64,000 nucleotides of DNA, taken from NCBI RefSeq assembly GCF_000701425.1, contig NZ_JNIW01000005.1, positions 47,309 through 111,308 on the forward strand. Reading direction: 5' to 3'. This stretch comes from Deinococcus frigens DSM 12807 (GTDB lineage: Bacteria; Deinococcota; Deinococci; Deinococcales; Deinococcaceae). Positions within the stretch are counted from its first letter, which is position 1; each line of letters begins with the position of its first letter. The notes below the pieces were generated by a model. That model did no database searches, was not told the DNA's origin, and saw only the letters and a list, made by a program, of their open reading frames with translations. Of this stretch, positions 1 through 12,043 are shown one piece after another. The translations under genes and the position numbers were made by a program.

Positions 1-1
1 G

Positions 2-613
2 CCCAAGGGGCCAACCATTCTGGCAAGCCGCGCCGACGAACGCCTGCTGGACTACCTGCTGCGCCAGGAAATTCCCGAAGTCGCCAACGGCATCGTGGAG
101 GTCAAGGCGATCTCGCGCGAGGCCGGGCAGCGTTCCAAGGTGGCGGTGTTTTCCCACAACTCCAACGTGGACCCCATCGGCGCGTGCATCGGTCACCGGG
201 GCAACCGCATCCAGGCCGTGACCGGCGAACTGGGCCGCGAGCGTGTGGACGTGATCCTGTGGGACGCCAACCTGCGCGACTTCATCCGCAACGCGCTGTC
301 TCCGGCCAAGGTGGGATTGATCGAGGTGCTGCCGGACCGTCAGGAAGCCACCGTCACCGTTACCCCCGATCAGCTCTCGCTCGCTATCGGCAAGGGCGGA
401 CAGAACGTGCGGCTGGCGGCCAAGCTGACCGGCTTCAAGATCGACCTGCGCGAGACTGCCGCCATCAATGATCTGGACGCCGCCATGCAGCAGGCCTTGC
501 AGGACGAGCAGGAAGGCCGCGAAGGCGACGGCGCGCAGTCCGCCTTCGACGCGCTGTTCAAGGACAGCAAGTCGGTGGCCGTCGCCACGCCCGAGGACAT
601 CGGGGAGCAGTAA
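2..613 (+). CDS. nusA: Transcription termination/antitermination factor NusA (C-terminal part)
   Basis: The reading frame is open from the first base, so only the C-terminal ~204 residues are present. NusA binds RNA polymerase and nascent RNA to modulate pausing, termination and antitermination. The visible part holds the two KH RNA-binding domains: GACIGHRGNRIQAV at the first KH GXXG turn and LSLAIGKGGQNVRLA at the second, followed by a short acidic tail. It lies 3 bases upstream of rnpM and infB, the conserved nusA-ylxR-infB translation operon. The S1 domain and N-terminal polymerase-binding domain lie off the window. Confidence 0.97.
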   Translation, partial: PKGPTILASRADERLLDYLLRQEIPEVANGIVEVKAISREAGQRSKVAVFSHNSNVDPIGACIGHRGNRIQAVTGELGRERVDVILWDANLRDFIRNALSPAKVGLIEVLPDRQEATVTVTPDQLSLAIGKGGQNVRLAAKLTGFKIDLRETAAINDLDAAMQQALQDEQEGREGDGAQSAFDALFKDSKSVAVATPEDIGEQ

Positions 614-616
614 GCC

Positions 617-929
<313 letters not shown>

Positions 930-937
<8 letters not shown>

Positions 938-2783
938 AGTCCGAATTTACACGCTGGCCAAAGAGCTTAATCTGGAAAACGCCAGGATGCTGGAAATCCT
1001 CGACGGGCTGGGCGTCTCGTACAAGAGCGTCAGCAGCACCATCGAGGAAGACACGGTTGAATTGATCAAGCAGATCGTGGCCGAGGAAGGCAGCGGGGCC
1101 GGGGAAGCTCAGGCCGCCGCGTCCGCTGAAGCTCAGGATACTCCGAAGCAGGCGGCGGCTCCCCAAGCGTCTCAGCCTGCCGCTGCTGGCGGAGCCGCCC
1201 AACCTGCGGCCCAAACCTCAGCCTCCGCAACGGCCACCCAGACCCGCGATGATGTCGCTCCCGAAACTTCCAAGGCCGATGCGCCCAACCGCGCCCCGGT
1301 CGTGACCATTATGGGCCACGTCGATCACGGCAAAACCTCTTTGCTGGACTACATCCGCAAGACCAAGGTGGCGGCCAAGGAAGCGGGCGGGATCACGCAG
1401 CATGTCGGGGCCTTCGAGGCGCAGACCTCCAAGGGCAAGATCGTGTTTATCGACACGCCCGGCCACGAGGCGTTCACCACCATCCGGGCGCGCGGAGCCA
1501 ACGTCGCCGACATCGCCATCATCGTGATCGCCGCCGATGACTCACTGATGCCCCAGACCCGTGAGGCCATCGCGCACGCGCAGGCCGCCAAGGTGCCGAT
1601 GATCATCGCCATCAACAAGATGGATCTGCCGCAGGCCAACCCGGATAAGGTCAAGACCGACTTGACGCAGCTCAACCTGGTGCCGGAAGAGTACGGCGGC
1701 GACCTGATCGTGGTGCCGGTGAGTGCCAAGACCGGCGAGGGCGTCGAGGACCTGCTGGAATACATCAGCCTGAACGCCGAGCTGGAAGACCTGCGCGCCG
1801 ATCCCAAGGGTGAATTCTCGGGCGTGGTCATCGAGGGCAAGGTGGACAAGCAGTCTGGCGTCCTGGCCACCGTGATGGTTCAGGAAGGCACGTTGCACGT
1901 CGGCGATTTCCTGGTGGTGGGCGAGAACTACGGCAAGATCAAGGCCATGATGGACAGCGCGGGCGGGCGCATCAAGGAAGCGGGTCCCAGCACCCCGGTG
2001 CAGATTCTGGGCTTCAGTGAAGTGCCCACCAGCGGCGAGAAGGTCAGCAGCGCCAGGAACGAACACGCCGCGCGTGACCTGATCGCCTCGCGCGCCAGTG
2101 ACCGCCGCGACGCCGAGGGCGCGCAGGTGCTGCGCAAGCTGACCCTGGAAGAGATGATGGGGCCACTGAGCACCGTGCGCACCGTCAACCTGATCCTGCG
2201 CGCCGACACCCAGGGCAGCGTGGAGGCCATCCAGGGCATCCTGGCCCGCAAGGAGTCCGAGGACGTCAAGCTCAATGTGATGCTCGCGGGCATCGGCTCA
2301 CCCACCGAGGGGGATGTGCTGCTGGCCGGCACCGCCGAGGCCACCATCCTGTGCTTCAGCGTCACGGCCCCCAGCGGCGTCACCAAGATCGCCGAGAACA
2401 AGGGCGTGGACATCAAGTCCTTCCGCATCATCTACGAACTGATCGACGAGGTGGACCGTCTGATTAAGGGCAACGTGGAACCCGTGTTCGAGGAACAGTA
2501 CCTGGGCCGCGCGGAAGTCCGCATGGTGATCAAGCACCCGCGCTTCGGCAACATCGCCGGATCGTATGTCACCGACGGCAGCCTCAAGCGCAACGCCAGG
2601 GCCAAGGTCACGCGCGGCAAGGAAACCGTCTATGAGGGCACGCTGGTGGGCCTCAAGCGCCTCAAGGACGACGTGCGCGAGGTCCAGACCGGCTACGAAT
2701 GCGGCATCAACCTGGACTGGGACGGCGCGGAGGTCGGCGACATCATCGAGGCCAGCGAGATGGTGGAAGTGGCGCAGGCGTAA
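930..2783 (+). CDS. infB: Translation initiation factor IF-2
   Basis: IF-2 is the GTPase that places fMet-tRNA on the 30S subunit and promotes 50S joining. At 617 residues it is compact. An IF2_N domain (residues ~3-50) is followed by an Ala/Gln/Thr-rich linker (~55-120). The G domain has the P-loop GHVDHGKTS (near residue 133), DTPGHEAF (G3) and NKMD (G4). Beta-barrel domains and the C-terminal fMet-tRNA-binding domain follow. Its stop codon is the first base triplet of an 18-bp perfect tandem duplication, and a strong terminator follows. Confidence 0.98.
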
Positions 2784-2816
2784 GCCAGGGCATCAACATA
2801 AGCCAGGGCATCAACA
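2781..2816 (+). repeat. 18-bp perfect tandem duplication including the infB stop
   Basis: TAAGCCAGGGCATCAACA occurs twice head to tail. The first copy begins with the infB stop codon, so the duplication created an untranslated second copy. It looks like a recent replication-slippage event. Confidence 0.9.
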
Positions 2817-2821
2817 ATTGA

Positions 2822-2861
2822 GGGGGGCCGCTCCGGTTTGGAGTGGCCCCCCTCTCTTTTT
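2822..2861. terminator. Bidirectional intrinsic terminator between infB and a convergent gene
   Basis: GGGGGGCC-g-CTCC pairs with GGAG-t-GGCCCCCC around a 5-base loop, followed by TCTCTTTTT on the plus strand. It sits between the convergent infB and secreted-repeat-protein genes, so it probably serves as terminator for infB and helps insulate the other gene. Confidence 0.9.
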
Positions 2862-2870
2862 AGCTCTGGT

Positions 2871-3590
2871 TCAGGGTTTGACCACAAACCAGACCTTGCC
2901 CACGTTCTGCCCGGTGGTGTCGCCGGGTTTGCGGTCCTTGGCCCAGAAATACAGCGGTTGCCCATCATAGGTAACCTGAAGCGCACCGTCCTTACGGGCC
3001 GTGGTCCCCAGCTTGCTGCCCTTCTCGGCACTCAGGTAGGCGCTCAGCAGCGGCGGCCAGGCGGCGGCGCACCCGTCGTAACAGGTGCTGACCCCCTTCT
3101 CGTCCTTGGTGAACAGATACAGGGTCATGCCATTTGGCGCAACCAGGTAGTCCCCCAGCTCGCCCCCCTTGGAAGTGCTGACGGTGGGGGCGGGATTGAC
3201 CGCGTACCAGACCTTGCCCACGTCCTGCCCGGTGGTATCGCCCGCCTTCTGGTCCCGCACCCAGTAATACAGCGGCCAGCCGTTGTAGGCCACCTGTTGC
3301 GCGCCGTCCTTACGCTTGACCAGCGTGACTTTACCGGGCATTCCGGCGGGCAGTTTGGGCAGCGCGTCGGCCAGCAGCGGGGGCCAGGCGACGGCACACT
3401 GCTCGTAGCAGTTGGTCACTCCCGGCTCGTCTTTGGTGTACAGGTACAGGGTCATGCCCTTGTCGCCGGTCAGGATGCTGCCCAGCCTGGCGTCCTGGCG
3501 CAGGTCCAGTTGCGGGGTGGCGGCGTTGGCAAGGGCCGAGCAGACAAACAGGGCAAGGGCGGCGGTGCGGACAGTCTTGGTCTGGGTCAT
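2871..3590 (-). CDS. Secreted protein with two lipoprotein_15 (COG4315) repeats
   Basis: A 239-residue exported protein. The start at 3590 is chosen because GGAGG precedes it and the product then begins with a clean signal peptide (TKTVRTAALALFVCSALANA). Two tandem COG4315/PF03640-like units follow, each with the signature MTLYLYTKDEPGVTNCY/MTLYLFTKDEKGVSTCY, a CxxxC-AWPPL segment and PLYYWVRDQKAGDTTGQ/PLYFWAKDRKPGDTTGQ. The biochemical function of the family is not established; conserved Cys and aromatic residues suggest an extracytoplasmic redox or ligand role (inference). It lies downstream of a sigma/anti-sigma pair and shares its promoter motif, so it is the likely target gene. Confidence 0.85.
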   Translation of the reverse strand: MTQTKTVRTAALALFVCSALANAATPQLDLRQDARLGSILTGDKGMTLYLYTKDEPGVTNCYEQCAVAWPPLLADALPKLPAGMPGKVTLVKRKDGAQQVAYNGWPLYYWVRDQKAGDTTGQDVGKVWYAVNPAPTVSTSKGGELGDYLVAPNGMTLYLFTKDEKGVSTCYDGCAAAWPPLLSAYLSAEKGSKLGTTARKDGALQVTYDGQPLYFWAKDRKPGDTTGQNVGKVWFVVKP

Positions 3591-3608
3591 GGGGAGCCTC
3601 CACTCCCA

Positions 3609-3637
3609 GAAACGCGGCGGATGCCTGTTTGGATTCA
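3609..3637 (-). promoter_or_regulatory. ECF-type promoter for the secreted repeat protein
   Basis: Read on the minus strand: TGAATCCAA, 12 bases, CGCGTTTC, then 18 bases to the ATG at 3590. The same two boxes at the same spacing precede the sigma factor gene (4911-4939), as expected for a promoter recognised by that ECF sigma factor. Confidence 0.7.
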
Positions 3638-3666
3638 ACCTCAGCCCACTTTTCAACTTATTCAAC

Positions 3667-4368
3667 TCAGAGGCTGGCCCAGCCCAGAATCAACGTCGGT
3701 TTGGTCTGCCCGGTCATGTCGCGTCCCGCGTCCTCCAGGCTGACGCAGACATAATCGCCGCCGCCCACGCTGGCGGCCAGGACGCCGTGGGCGCTGCGGG
3801 TGCTGGGCGTCAGGGGATCGCCACGCGTCCAGTTGGAGGCCACCCAGACCTGATAGACCTTGCCGGGCGCGGGCGGGGGCAACACGAACAGCACCTCGCG
3901 GCTGGGCAACAGCAGCAGGTGTCCGGCAGCGGGGCGGTCCTTGGCGCGCAGGCCCAGCACCGCAACCCCCGGCTGCGCCAGCCAGCCTGCCACCTGACGC
4001 TGCTCGGCGCGCAGGGCATTGGCCTGGGCCTGCTGCCAGCCGCCCCAGCCGATGGCCCCCGCCCCCAGCAGCGCGAGAATGGCAGGCAGGGCAAAGGCGG
4101 ACGGGCGCAAGGAACGTGGCCTCTTTCCAGGGGCATGCCCCGGGGCGGACTGCGGAGGCAGCCGGAGCGTGCGGCGCAGCGGCGGCAACTTGCCCGCCGG
4201 TGGCAGCGCCTCGACCTGGGCCGCGAGTTCGTCCCGCCACACCACCACCTGCGCCCGGCACGCCGCACAGCCCAGCAGATGGGCCTCGGCCTGGGCCTGC
4301 GCCGGGCTACCCAGATCGCCCACCGCGTAGGCCCGCAGCACATTCACGTCGGGGTGCGGGGTAGTCAC
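3667..4368 (-). CDS. Anti-sigma factor, zinc-finger type with RskA-like C-terminal domain
   Basis: A 233-residue membrane protein expected to hold the adjacent ECF sigma factor inactive. The N-terminus has the zinc-binding anti-sigma motif with His and CxxC (AHLLGCAACRAQ, residues ~29-40). A single membrane helix follows (ALPAILALLGAGAIGWGGW, ~residues 92-110), and the extracytoplasmic part has RskA-domain features: LPPPAPGKVYQVWVA and a terminal LILGWASL. Its ATG overlaps the sigma factor stop (ATGA), so the two are co-translated. The signal sensed is not visible in sequence. Confidence 0.88.
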   Translation of the reverse strand: MTTPHPDVNVLRAYAVGDLGSPAQAQAEAHLLGCAACRAQVVVWRDELAAQVEALPPAGKLPPLRRTLRLPPQSAPGHAPGKRPRSLRPSAFALPAILALLGAGAIGWGGWQQAQANALRAEQRQVAGWLAQPGVAVLGLRAKDRPAAGHLLLLPSREVLFVLPPPAPGKVYQVWVASNWTRGDPLTPSTRSAHGVLAASVGGGDYVCVSLEDAGRDMTGQTKPTLILGWASL

Positions 4369-4895
4369 GATCCCTCCAGGGTACGGCGCATTCTCGCCAG
4401 GGCGCGGCGCACCCGCGTCTTGACCGTGCCCAGTGGCAGGGCGTGGGCCGCAGCAATCTCGCCGTGGCTGAGGCCCAGAAAGAACGAATCGTGGATCAGG
4501 GCCTGATCGTGGGCCGACAGCCGAACCAGCGCGCCCTGAACCACCATGCGGGTGTCCAGCTCCGGTCCCGAGCTGGCAGATGGCACCTCGCCCAGCAGGG
4601 CCTCGCTCCCCTCCAGCACGGGCCGCGCCCCCCGCGCCCGCAGGCGGCTGAGGGCCTCGTTGCGGGCCACCGTGTACACAAAGGCGCGCGGTGATCCCAG
4701 TTCGGGCCGGTACTGGTGGGCGCGCCGGAAAAGGCGCTCAAACGTGTCCTGTAGCACCTCCTGTGCCTCCTCGCGGTCTCCCAGCAGCCGCCAGGCCAGG
4801 GCGTGGACATGCCCTCCCAGCCGGGCATACAGCTCGGCCAGCGCGCCCTCGTCGCCGTGGCGCAGCCGCAGCATCAGCGTCAGTTCATCCGTCAT
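4365..4895 (-). CDS. ECF-family RNA polymerase sigma factor (SigK-like)
   Basis: A sigma-70 family group IV factor of ~176 residues. Region 2 includes ALAWRLLGDREEAQEVLQDTFERLFRR and YTVARNEALSRLR. Region 4 includes HDQALIHDSFFLGLSHGEIAAAHALPLGTVKTRVRRAL, a helix-turn-helix for the -35 box. An in-frame ATG at 4940 would lie on top of the promoter motif (4911-4939), so I use 4895. The gene is followed by its anti-sigma factor with a 4-base overlap. Autoregulation is inferred from the promoter repeat shared with 3609-3637. Confidence 0.9.
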   Translation of the reverse strand: MTDELTLMLRLRHGDEGALAELYARLGGHVHALAWRLLGDREEAQEVLQDTFERLFRRAHQYRPELGSPRAFVYTVARNEALSRLRARGARPVLEGSEALLGEVPSASSGPELDTRMVVQGALVRLSAHDQALIHDSFFLGLSHGEIAAAHALPLGTVKTRVRRALARMRRTLEGS

Positions 4896-4910
4896 GGGCT
4901 TCCACCCAAG

Positions 4911-4939
4911 GATACGCGCCGCCGGGCCGGTTGGATTCA
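4911..4939 (-). promoter_or_regulatory. ECF-type autoregulatory promoter of the sigma/anti-sigma operon
   Basis: On the minus strand: TGAATCCAA, 12 bases, CGCGTATC, then 15 bases to the ATG at 4895. It matches the promoter of the downstream secreted protein in both boxes and in spacing. The remaining intergenic stretch 4940-5217 shows no other clear signal. Confidence 0.7.
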
Positions 4940-5217
4940 TGGGGACGCCGCGAGATCAGGGGAGCCGGTGACAGATCAAAGGCAACAGGCCCGCAAGGAC
5001 GCACCTTGCAGGCCTGACCGATTCGGACTCCGACTGAGAGGTGTCGTGAACACCTGGACACCCGAGCGGGCGTCCAAACGTCCTCATGGGCGCTGCCCTG
5101 GACAAGACAGCACGCAGGAGAACAACGGGTTCCGGGCAGGGAGTGGACGGGGAATGCGCTGTCCCGGTTTGAGCGCGTTACAAACAAAGTCCGGATGGCC
5201 TGTTCAGCGGCCAGGTG

Positions 5218-5802
5218 TCAGCTCCCGCCTTCCACCGCGTTCGGGTCCACCGTGCCGTCACTGCCCTGTCCCTGGGGTCCATCCGGACGGTCCACACCTC
5301 CACGCGGTCCACCGTCGCGCCCGCCGGGGCCGCGCATGCCGCGCCCGCCGGGGCCGCCGTCTGGCCCTCCCATGCCCCGGCCACCCATCAAGGCGAAGGG
5401 GTTGTCCCTCAGGCGGGTTTTCATGTCGGCGGCGCGGTTGGCGGCAAGATCACCGCTCTTGACGCCCTGATCGATGGTGGCGTTCCCGGCAGCCAGCGCG
5501 GCGGCCTTGAGCTTGTCCAGGCTGATGCCCAGGCCAGCAGCCAGCTTCTGCAAGTAGATGTCTGCGTAATTGGTGCCGCTTTGAGCGCGGGGGGCGGTCT
5601 GCGTTCCCGTCCCACCCTGTTTCTGATTCCGCTGCCCCGGTGGCGTGGGCTGAACACGTTGAGCCTGGGTCTGCTGGGCTTGCGCGGTGGCGTCGACGGT
5701 GACCGAGCTGCTCTGCTGGGCCAGCACCGCGCCCACGCTCAGCGGCAGGGCGGCCAGGACGATTAAAGGCGTCTTACGGAAGATGGTCTTGAATTGACTC
5801 AT
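5218..5802 (-). CDS. Secreted Gly/Pro-rich protein of unknown function
   Basis: A 194-residue protein. The ATG at 5802 is preceded by AAGGAG at good distance and gives a signal peptide (FRKTPLIVLAALPLSVGAVLAQ). Residues ~25-65 are Gln/Thr-rich and probably disordered. A helical middle (YADIYLQKLAAGLGISLDKLKAA) resembles the short domain repeated in some exported Actinobacterial/Deinococcal proteins that end in Gly-rich tails. The C-terminal ~55 residues are Gly/Pro/Arg/Asp-rich (GGRGMGGPDGGPGGRGMRG). No enzymatic motif is visible; a surface or metal-interacting role is only a guess. Confidence 0.75.
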   Translation of the reverse strand: MSQFKTIFRKTPLIVLAALPLSVGAVLAQQSSSVTVDATAQAQQTQAQRVQPTPPGQRNQKQGGTGTQTAPRAQSGTNYADIYLQKLAAGLGISLDKLKAAALAAGNATIDQGVKSGDLAANRAADMKTRLRDNPFALMGGRGMGGPDGGPGGRGMRGPGGRDGGPRGGVDRPDGPQGQGSDGTVDPNAVEGGS

Positions 5803-5937
5803 GCTGGGTTCTCCTTGAAGGTTGCGGGCCAGAAACGCTTTCTGACCCTGCGCGTAGCCTCTCAGCAGGCCATCAAGAAACCGCCCACAGCGCGTGAAGA
5901 CATCGCGAAGACGGGCGGGACAGTATGGCTGGAAGGT

Positions 5938-6330
5938 GTGGGCCGTCATCCCCCCGTCAGTCCGGGCTTGGTATGCTGCGGCGCTTTGCGTCCCTCCCCC
6001 GCCCCCCTCCCCTCCTGGGTCTCCCGCCTGAGCGCGTGGCCCGGCGTGCTGACCCTGCTGTCGGTGCTGGCGGTGGTGCTGGGCGCACCGGTCCATCCGC
6101 CGGAGACAGGAACGCGCCTCAGCGCCAGCAACGTGGCCCCGCCGCTGCCCGAACTCCGGGCCATGCCGCAGCCGGGGCCGGGCGCGCCGGTGCTGACCCC
6201 GCCGCCCGCCGAACCGTTCCGGGTCTTGCGGGCAAGACAGGTAGGCCGGGATGCCCACTGGAGCTGGACGCAACCCGCGCCGCTGAGCGACCTGAATGTG
6301 CTGGGGCGGCGACAGACAGACGGCGGCTGA
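5938..6330 (+). CDS. Possible small membrane-anchored protein (uncertain)
   Basis: A frame from a GTG at 5938 (or TTG at 5968) encodes ~130 residues with one hydrophobic segment (WPGVLTLLSVLAVVLGAPV) and a Pro-rich exported tail (APVLTPPPAEPF). It ends 118 bases before secDF. There is no clear ribosome binding site and I recognise no family; part of the frame overlaps the leader of the divergent gene. If it is not a gene, 5803-6448 is a 645-base intergenic region with no other visible content. Confidence 0.35.
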   Translation: MGRHPPVSPGLVCCGALRPSPAPLPSWVSRLSAWPGVLTLLSVLAVVLGAPVHPPETGTRLSASNVAPPLPELRAMPQPGPGAPVLTPPPAEPFRVLRARQVGRDAHWSWTQPAPLSDLNVLGRRQTDGG

Positions 6331-6448
6331 GGCATAGCTGACAGAGAACCACTCGCCTCTGATTTTTCTCCCCCTCTCCCGCATGCGAGGGCCAGGGCAG
6401 TGGGGCGTCACCCGCGCCCCTCTCCCGCAATTCCACAGGAGTTCCACC

Positions 6449-8758
6449 GTGACCTACGGCAACAACCGAAACAAGAACCCGGGAGGCAATGACCGCCGCC
6501 CACCGCCCCGGCGCAAGTCTGCGCCCAGTTCCAGCCGCTCCAGTCCCTGGATTCCGCTGCTGCTGCTCATCACCCTGCTGGGCAGTCTGGCCTACATCTG
6601 GCGGCCCTGGGAACACCCCAACAGCCTGGGCAGCATCTGGGACGATAAATTCCAGTTCGTTACGCTGGGGCTGGACCTCAAGGGCGGCCTGCGCATCGAG
6701 CTGGCCCCCGAATCCGGCACGGCCACCAAGGACGAGCTGGACCGCGTAAAAACCGTGATCGAGAACCGCGTCAATGCTCTGGGTGTGGCCGAACCCACCG
6801 TGACGGTGGCCGGGGGCAAGCGCGTGGTGGTGGAAATTCCAGGTGCCACGCCCGCCGTCCAGCAGCGCGCCCGCGCCATCATCCAGCAGACCGCCAAGCT
6901 GGAATTCCGCGTGGTGAAGGACGGCGCACAGCCTGACCCGACAGTTCGCACCAGCAAACCCGGTTCGGGTGGTTACGCGCTAACGCAGCTCGGCCCGGTT
7001 CTCGCCACCGGGGAAACGGTGGAAAATGCCACCTCCGGCACCAATCCTCAGACCGGGCAGTGGGTGGTCAACTTCCAGACCACCGACAAGGGCGCACAGA
7101 CCTTTGGCGACTTCACCGGCAAGAACGTGGGCAAGCTGATGGCCGTGGTGCTCGATGACCAGATTCAGAGCGTAGCGACCATCAACCAGCGCCTGTTCCG
7201 CGACATCCAGATCAGCGGCTCATTCACGCCGGAGGAAGCCAATCAGCTCGCGCTGGTCCTCAAGTCTGGCGCGCTGCCCATCAAGATCAAGACCGAGGCC
7301 GAACGCGCCATCGGGCCAACCCTGGGAGCGGACGCCATCCGCAGCGGCGCGATTGCCGCGCTGGTGGGCATCGGACTGGTGTTCGTGATGCTGTTCCTGT
7401 ACTACGGGCTGTGGTTCGGGCTGGTGGGCGCGCTGGGCCTGCTGTTCTCCAGCGTTCTGATTCTGGGGATGCTGGCGGGCTTCGGGGCCACGCTGACGCT
7501 GCCGGGGATCGCCGGTCTGGTGCTGACCATTGGAGCCGCCGTGGACGGCAACGTGATCTCGTTCGAGCGCATCAAGGAGGAGCTGTACCGGGGCAAGGGC
7601 ATCAGGAATGCCATCGAGACCGGCTACAGGCACTCCACCGCCGCCATTCTGGACGTGAACGCCTCGCACCTGCTGGCCGCCATCGCGCTGTACAACTACT
7701 CCACCGGGCCGGTCAAGGGCTTCGCGGTGACGCTGATGATCGGCGTGATTGCCGCGACCTTCTCCAACCTGGTCTTCGCCAGGTGGCTCATCAGTTGGCT
7801 GGGCCAGCGCCGCCCCAACCTGAGTGCGCCGCACTGGATCAAGAACACCCGCATCGACTTTATGAAAGCCGCGCCGTATATCACCAGCGCCAGCGTGCTG
7901 CTGGCCATCATCGGCGGCGGCGTGCTGGCCACCAAGGGCCTGAATTACGGCGTGGACTTCACCAGCGGCACCACGCTGACGCTGCGAACCGGCGCTGGCA
8001 CCACCACCGAGCAGGTGCGGGCGGCGGCGGCGGCGGCGGGTGTGGCGAAGGTCAACGCCCAGAGCGCGGCCATCCAGCGCGACGTGAACCCCACGCAGGC
8101 GGGCGCGCAGTACAACGTCAAGGTGCCGGAACTAACCTCTGCCGAGGCGCAAACCCTGGGCGCGGCCCTGACCAGACTGCCCGGCGGCGAGGTCCAGGCC
8201 ACCGAGACCGTCGGCCCCACCGTGGGCCAGGAGCTGACCCAGAAGACCATCTACGCCGTGCTGCTGGGCCTGGGATTGATCTTGGTGTACGTGGGTTTCC
8301 GCTTCGACTTCATCATGGGCCTGGGCAGCATCATCGCCGTGCTGCACGACGTGGCGATTGTGATGGGCATCTACTCGCTGCTGGGGCTGGAATTCGGCAT
8401 CGCCAGCGTGGCGGCGCTGCTGACCTTGATCGGGTATTCGCTGAACGACTCGATCATCGTCTCGGACCGGATTCGCGAGAACATCCGCGAGATGCGCGGC
8501 AAAAGCTTCCGCGAGATCGTCAACGTCAGCATCAACCAGACGCTGTCGCGCACCATCATGACCTCGGTGAGTACCATGCTGCCGCTGGCCAGCCTGCTGG
8601 TCTTTGGCGGCCCGGTGCTGCGCGACTTCAGCCTGGCGCTGCTGGTGGGCATCATCATCGGCACCTACAGCAGCGTCTACATCGTCGCCCCGCTGGTGGT
8701 GTACGTCGAGGAATGGAACAGGAAACGCCAGAGTGGAGCCAGACCCGTCAAGGCGTAA
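6449..8758 (+). CDS. secDF: Protein translocase subunit SecDF (fused)
   Basis: A 769-residue SecD-SecF fusion that uses the proton gradient to assist Sec-dependent export. The GTG at 6449 is chosen because AGGAG lies 6 bases upstream. The N-terminus is basic and Asn/Pro-rich, then TM1 (WIPLLLLITLLGSLAYIW). The SecD part has LGLDLKGGLRIEL (D1 motif), the periplasmic P1 domain and a TM bundle with GAAVDGNVISFERIKEEL. SecF starts with GLNYGVDFTSGTTLTL and ends with SLNDSIIVSDRIRE and further TM helices. The fused arrangement is common in this phylum. A terminator follows at 8774. Confidence 0.97.
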   Translation: MTYGNNRNKNPGGNDRRPPPRRKSAPSSSRSSPWIPLLLLITLLGSLAYIWRPWEHPNSLGSIWDDKFQFVTLGLDLKGGLRIELAPESGTATKDELDRVKTVIENRVNALGVAEPTVTVAGGKRVVVEIPGATPAVQQRARAIIQQTAKLEFRVVKDGAQPDPTVRTSKPGSGGYALTQLGPVLATGETVENATSGTNPQTGQWVVNFQTTDKGAQTFGDFTGKNVGKLMAVVLDDQIQSVATINQRLFRDIQISGSFTPEEANQLALVLKSGALPIKIKTEAERAIGPTLGADAIRSGAIAALVGIGLVFVMLFLYYGLWFGLVGALGLLFSSVLILGMLAGFGATLTLPGIAGLVLTIGAAVDGNVISFERIKEELYRGKGIRNAIETGYRHSTAAILDVNASHLLAAIALYNYSTGPVKGFAVTLMIGVIAATFSNLVFARWLISWLGQRRPNLSAPHWIKNTRIDFMKAAPYITSASVLLAIIGGGVLATKGLNYGVDFTSGTTLTLRTGAGTTTEQVRAAAAAAGVAKVNAQSAAIQRDVNPTQAGAQYNVKVPELTSAEAQTLGAALTRLPGGEVQATETVGPTVGQELTQKTIYAVLLGLGLILVYVGFRFDFIMGLGSIIAVLHDVAIVMGIYSLLGLEFGIASVAALLTLIGYSLNDSIIVSDRIRENIREMRGKSFREIVNVSINQTLSRTIMTSVSTMLPLASLLVFGGPVLRDFSLALLVGIIIGTYSSVYIVAPLVVYVEEWNRKRQSGARPVKA

Positions 8759-8773
8759 GCCTCACTGCTGCCT

Positions 8774-8806
8774 GCCCCGCCTCCTCCATACCGGACGAGG
8801 CGGGGC
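8774..8806 (+). terminator. Intrinsic terminator after secDF
   Basis: GCCCCGCCTC pairs perfectly with GAGGCGGGGC across a 13-base loop, followed by TTCT. The T-tract is weak but the position, 15 bases after the secDF stop, fits. Confidence 0.75.
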
Positions 8807-8905
8807 TTCTCCAGCAAAGATCATGGGATCGCAGTCAACTTCTTTTGCCCAGAGGATCAGCGTGATCCGGCACGTTAGGGTCCGGTCCAGTGTCACACTC
8901 GGCCC

Positions 8906-9334
8906 ATGCTCCTTGTCATTCACGCCGCACTGACCTGGGTTCTGGGTGGTCTGATCCTCACCATCCAGTTCGTCCACTATCCCCTGTTCTCCCGCGTGGG
9001 TGCGGGTGGGTACGCGGCGTACCAGCGAGAACACATCACACGTATCACCTGGCTCGTCGCGCCCCTGATGCTGGCCGAGCTGGCCACGGGAGCCGCCCTG
9101 GTCCTGCGCCCCCCAATCTCTGTGTCGGCGGCCTCCGCCGGACTGGGGCTGGGGCTGATCGCCCTGATCTGGGTCTCGACTGCCGTAGTCCAATCGCCCA
9201 TGCATGGCCGCCTGACCGCAGGCTTCGATGCAGTGTGGCACGCGCGTCTGGTCGCGACGAACTGGGTGAGAACCGTGGTCTGGCTGCTGCGCGGCGTCCT
9301 GGTGTGCGGGTGGCTGCTGCTGGCACTGGCGTGA
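8906..9334 (+). CDS. Four-helix integral membrane protein of unknown function
   Basis: A 142-residue protein with four hydrophobic helices: LVIHAALTWVLGGLILTIQF, the WLVAPLMLAELATGAALVL region, GLGLGLIALIWVSTAVV and the C-terminal TVVWLLRGVLVCGWLLLAL. Conserved-looking polar residues (HYPLF, REHITRITW, WHARLVATNW) suggest a DUF-type membrane family with buried His residues. The start has CACACT 6 bases before the ATG, a variant of the leaderless -10 seen elsewhere here. No operon partner is visible. Confidence 0.75.
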   Translation: MLLVIHAALTWVLGGLILTIQFVHYPLFSRVGAGGYAAYQREHITRITWLVAPLMLAELATGAALVLRPPISVSAASAGLGLGLIALIWVSTAVVQSPMHGRLTAGFDAVWHARLVATNWVRTVVWLLRGVLVCGWLLLALA

Positions 9335-9345
9335 GCGCTGGATAG

Positions 9346-12024
<2,679 letters not shown>

Positions 12025-12043
12025 GCAGCGGCAGAATGAGGCA

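Noticed and set aside
5218..6447. 409-codon minus-strand frame including the Gly/Pro-rich protein
   Set aside because: Only the part from 5802 has a ribosome site and a signal peptide; the upstream part is low-complexity antisense to the secDF leader.
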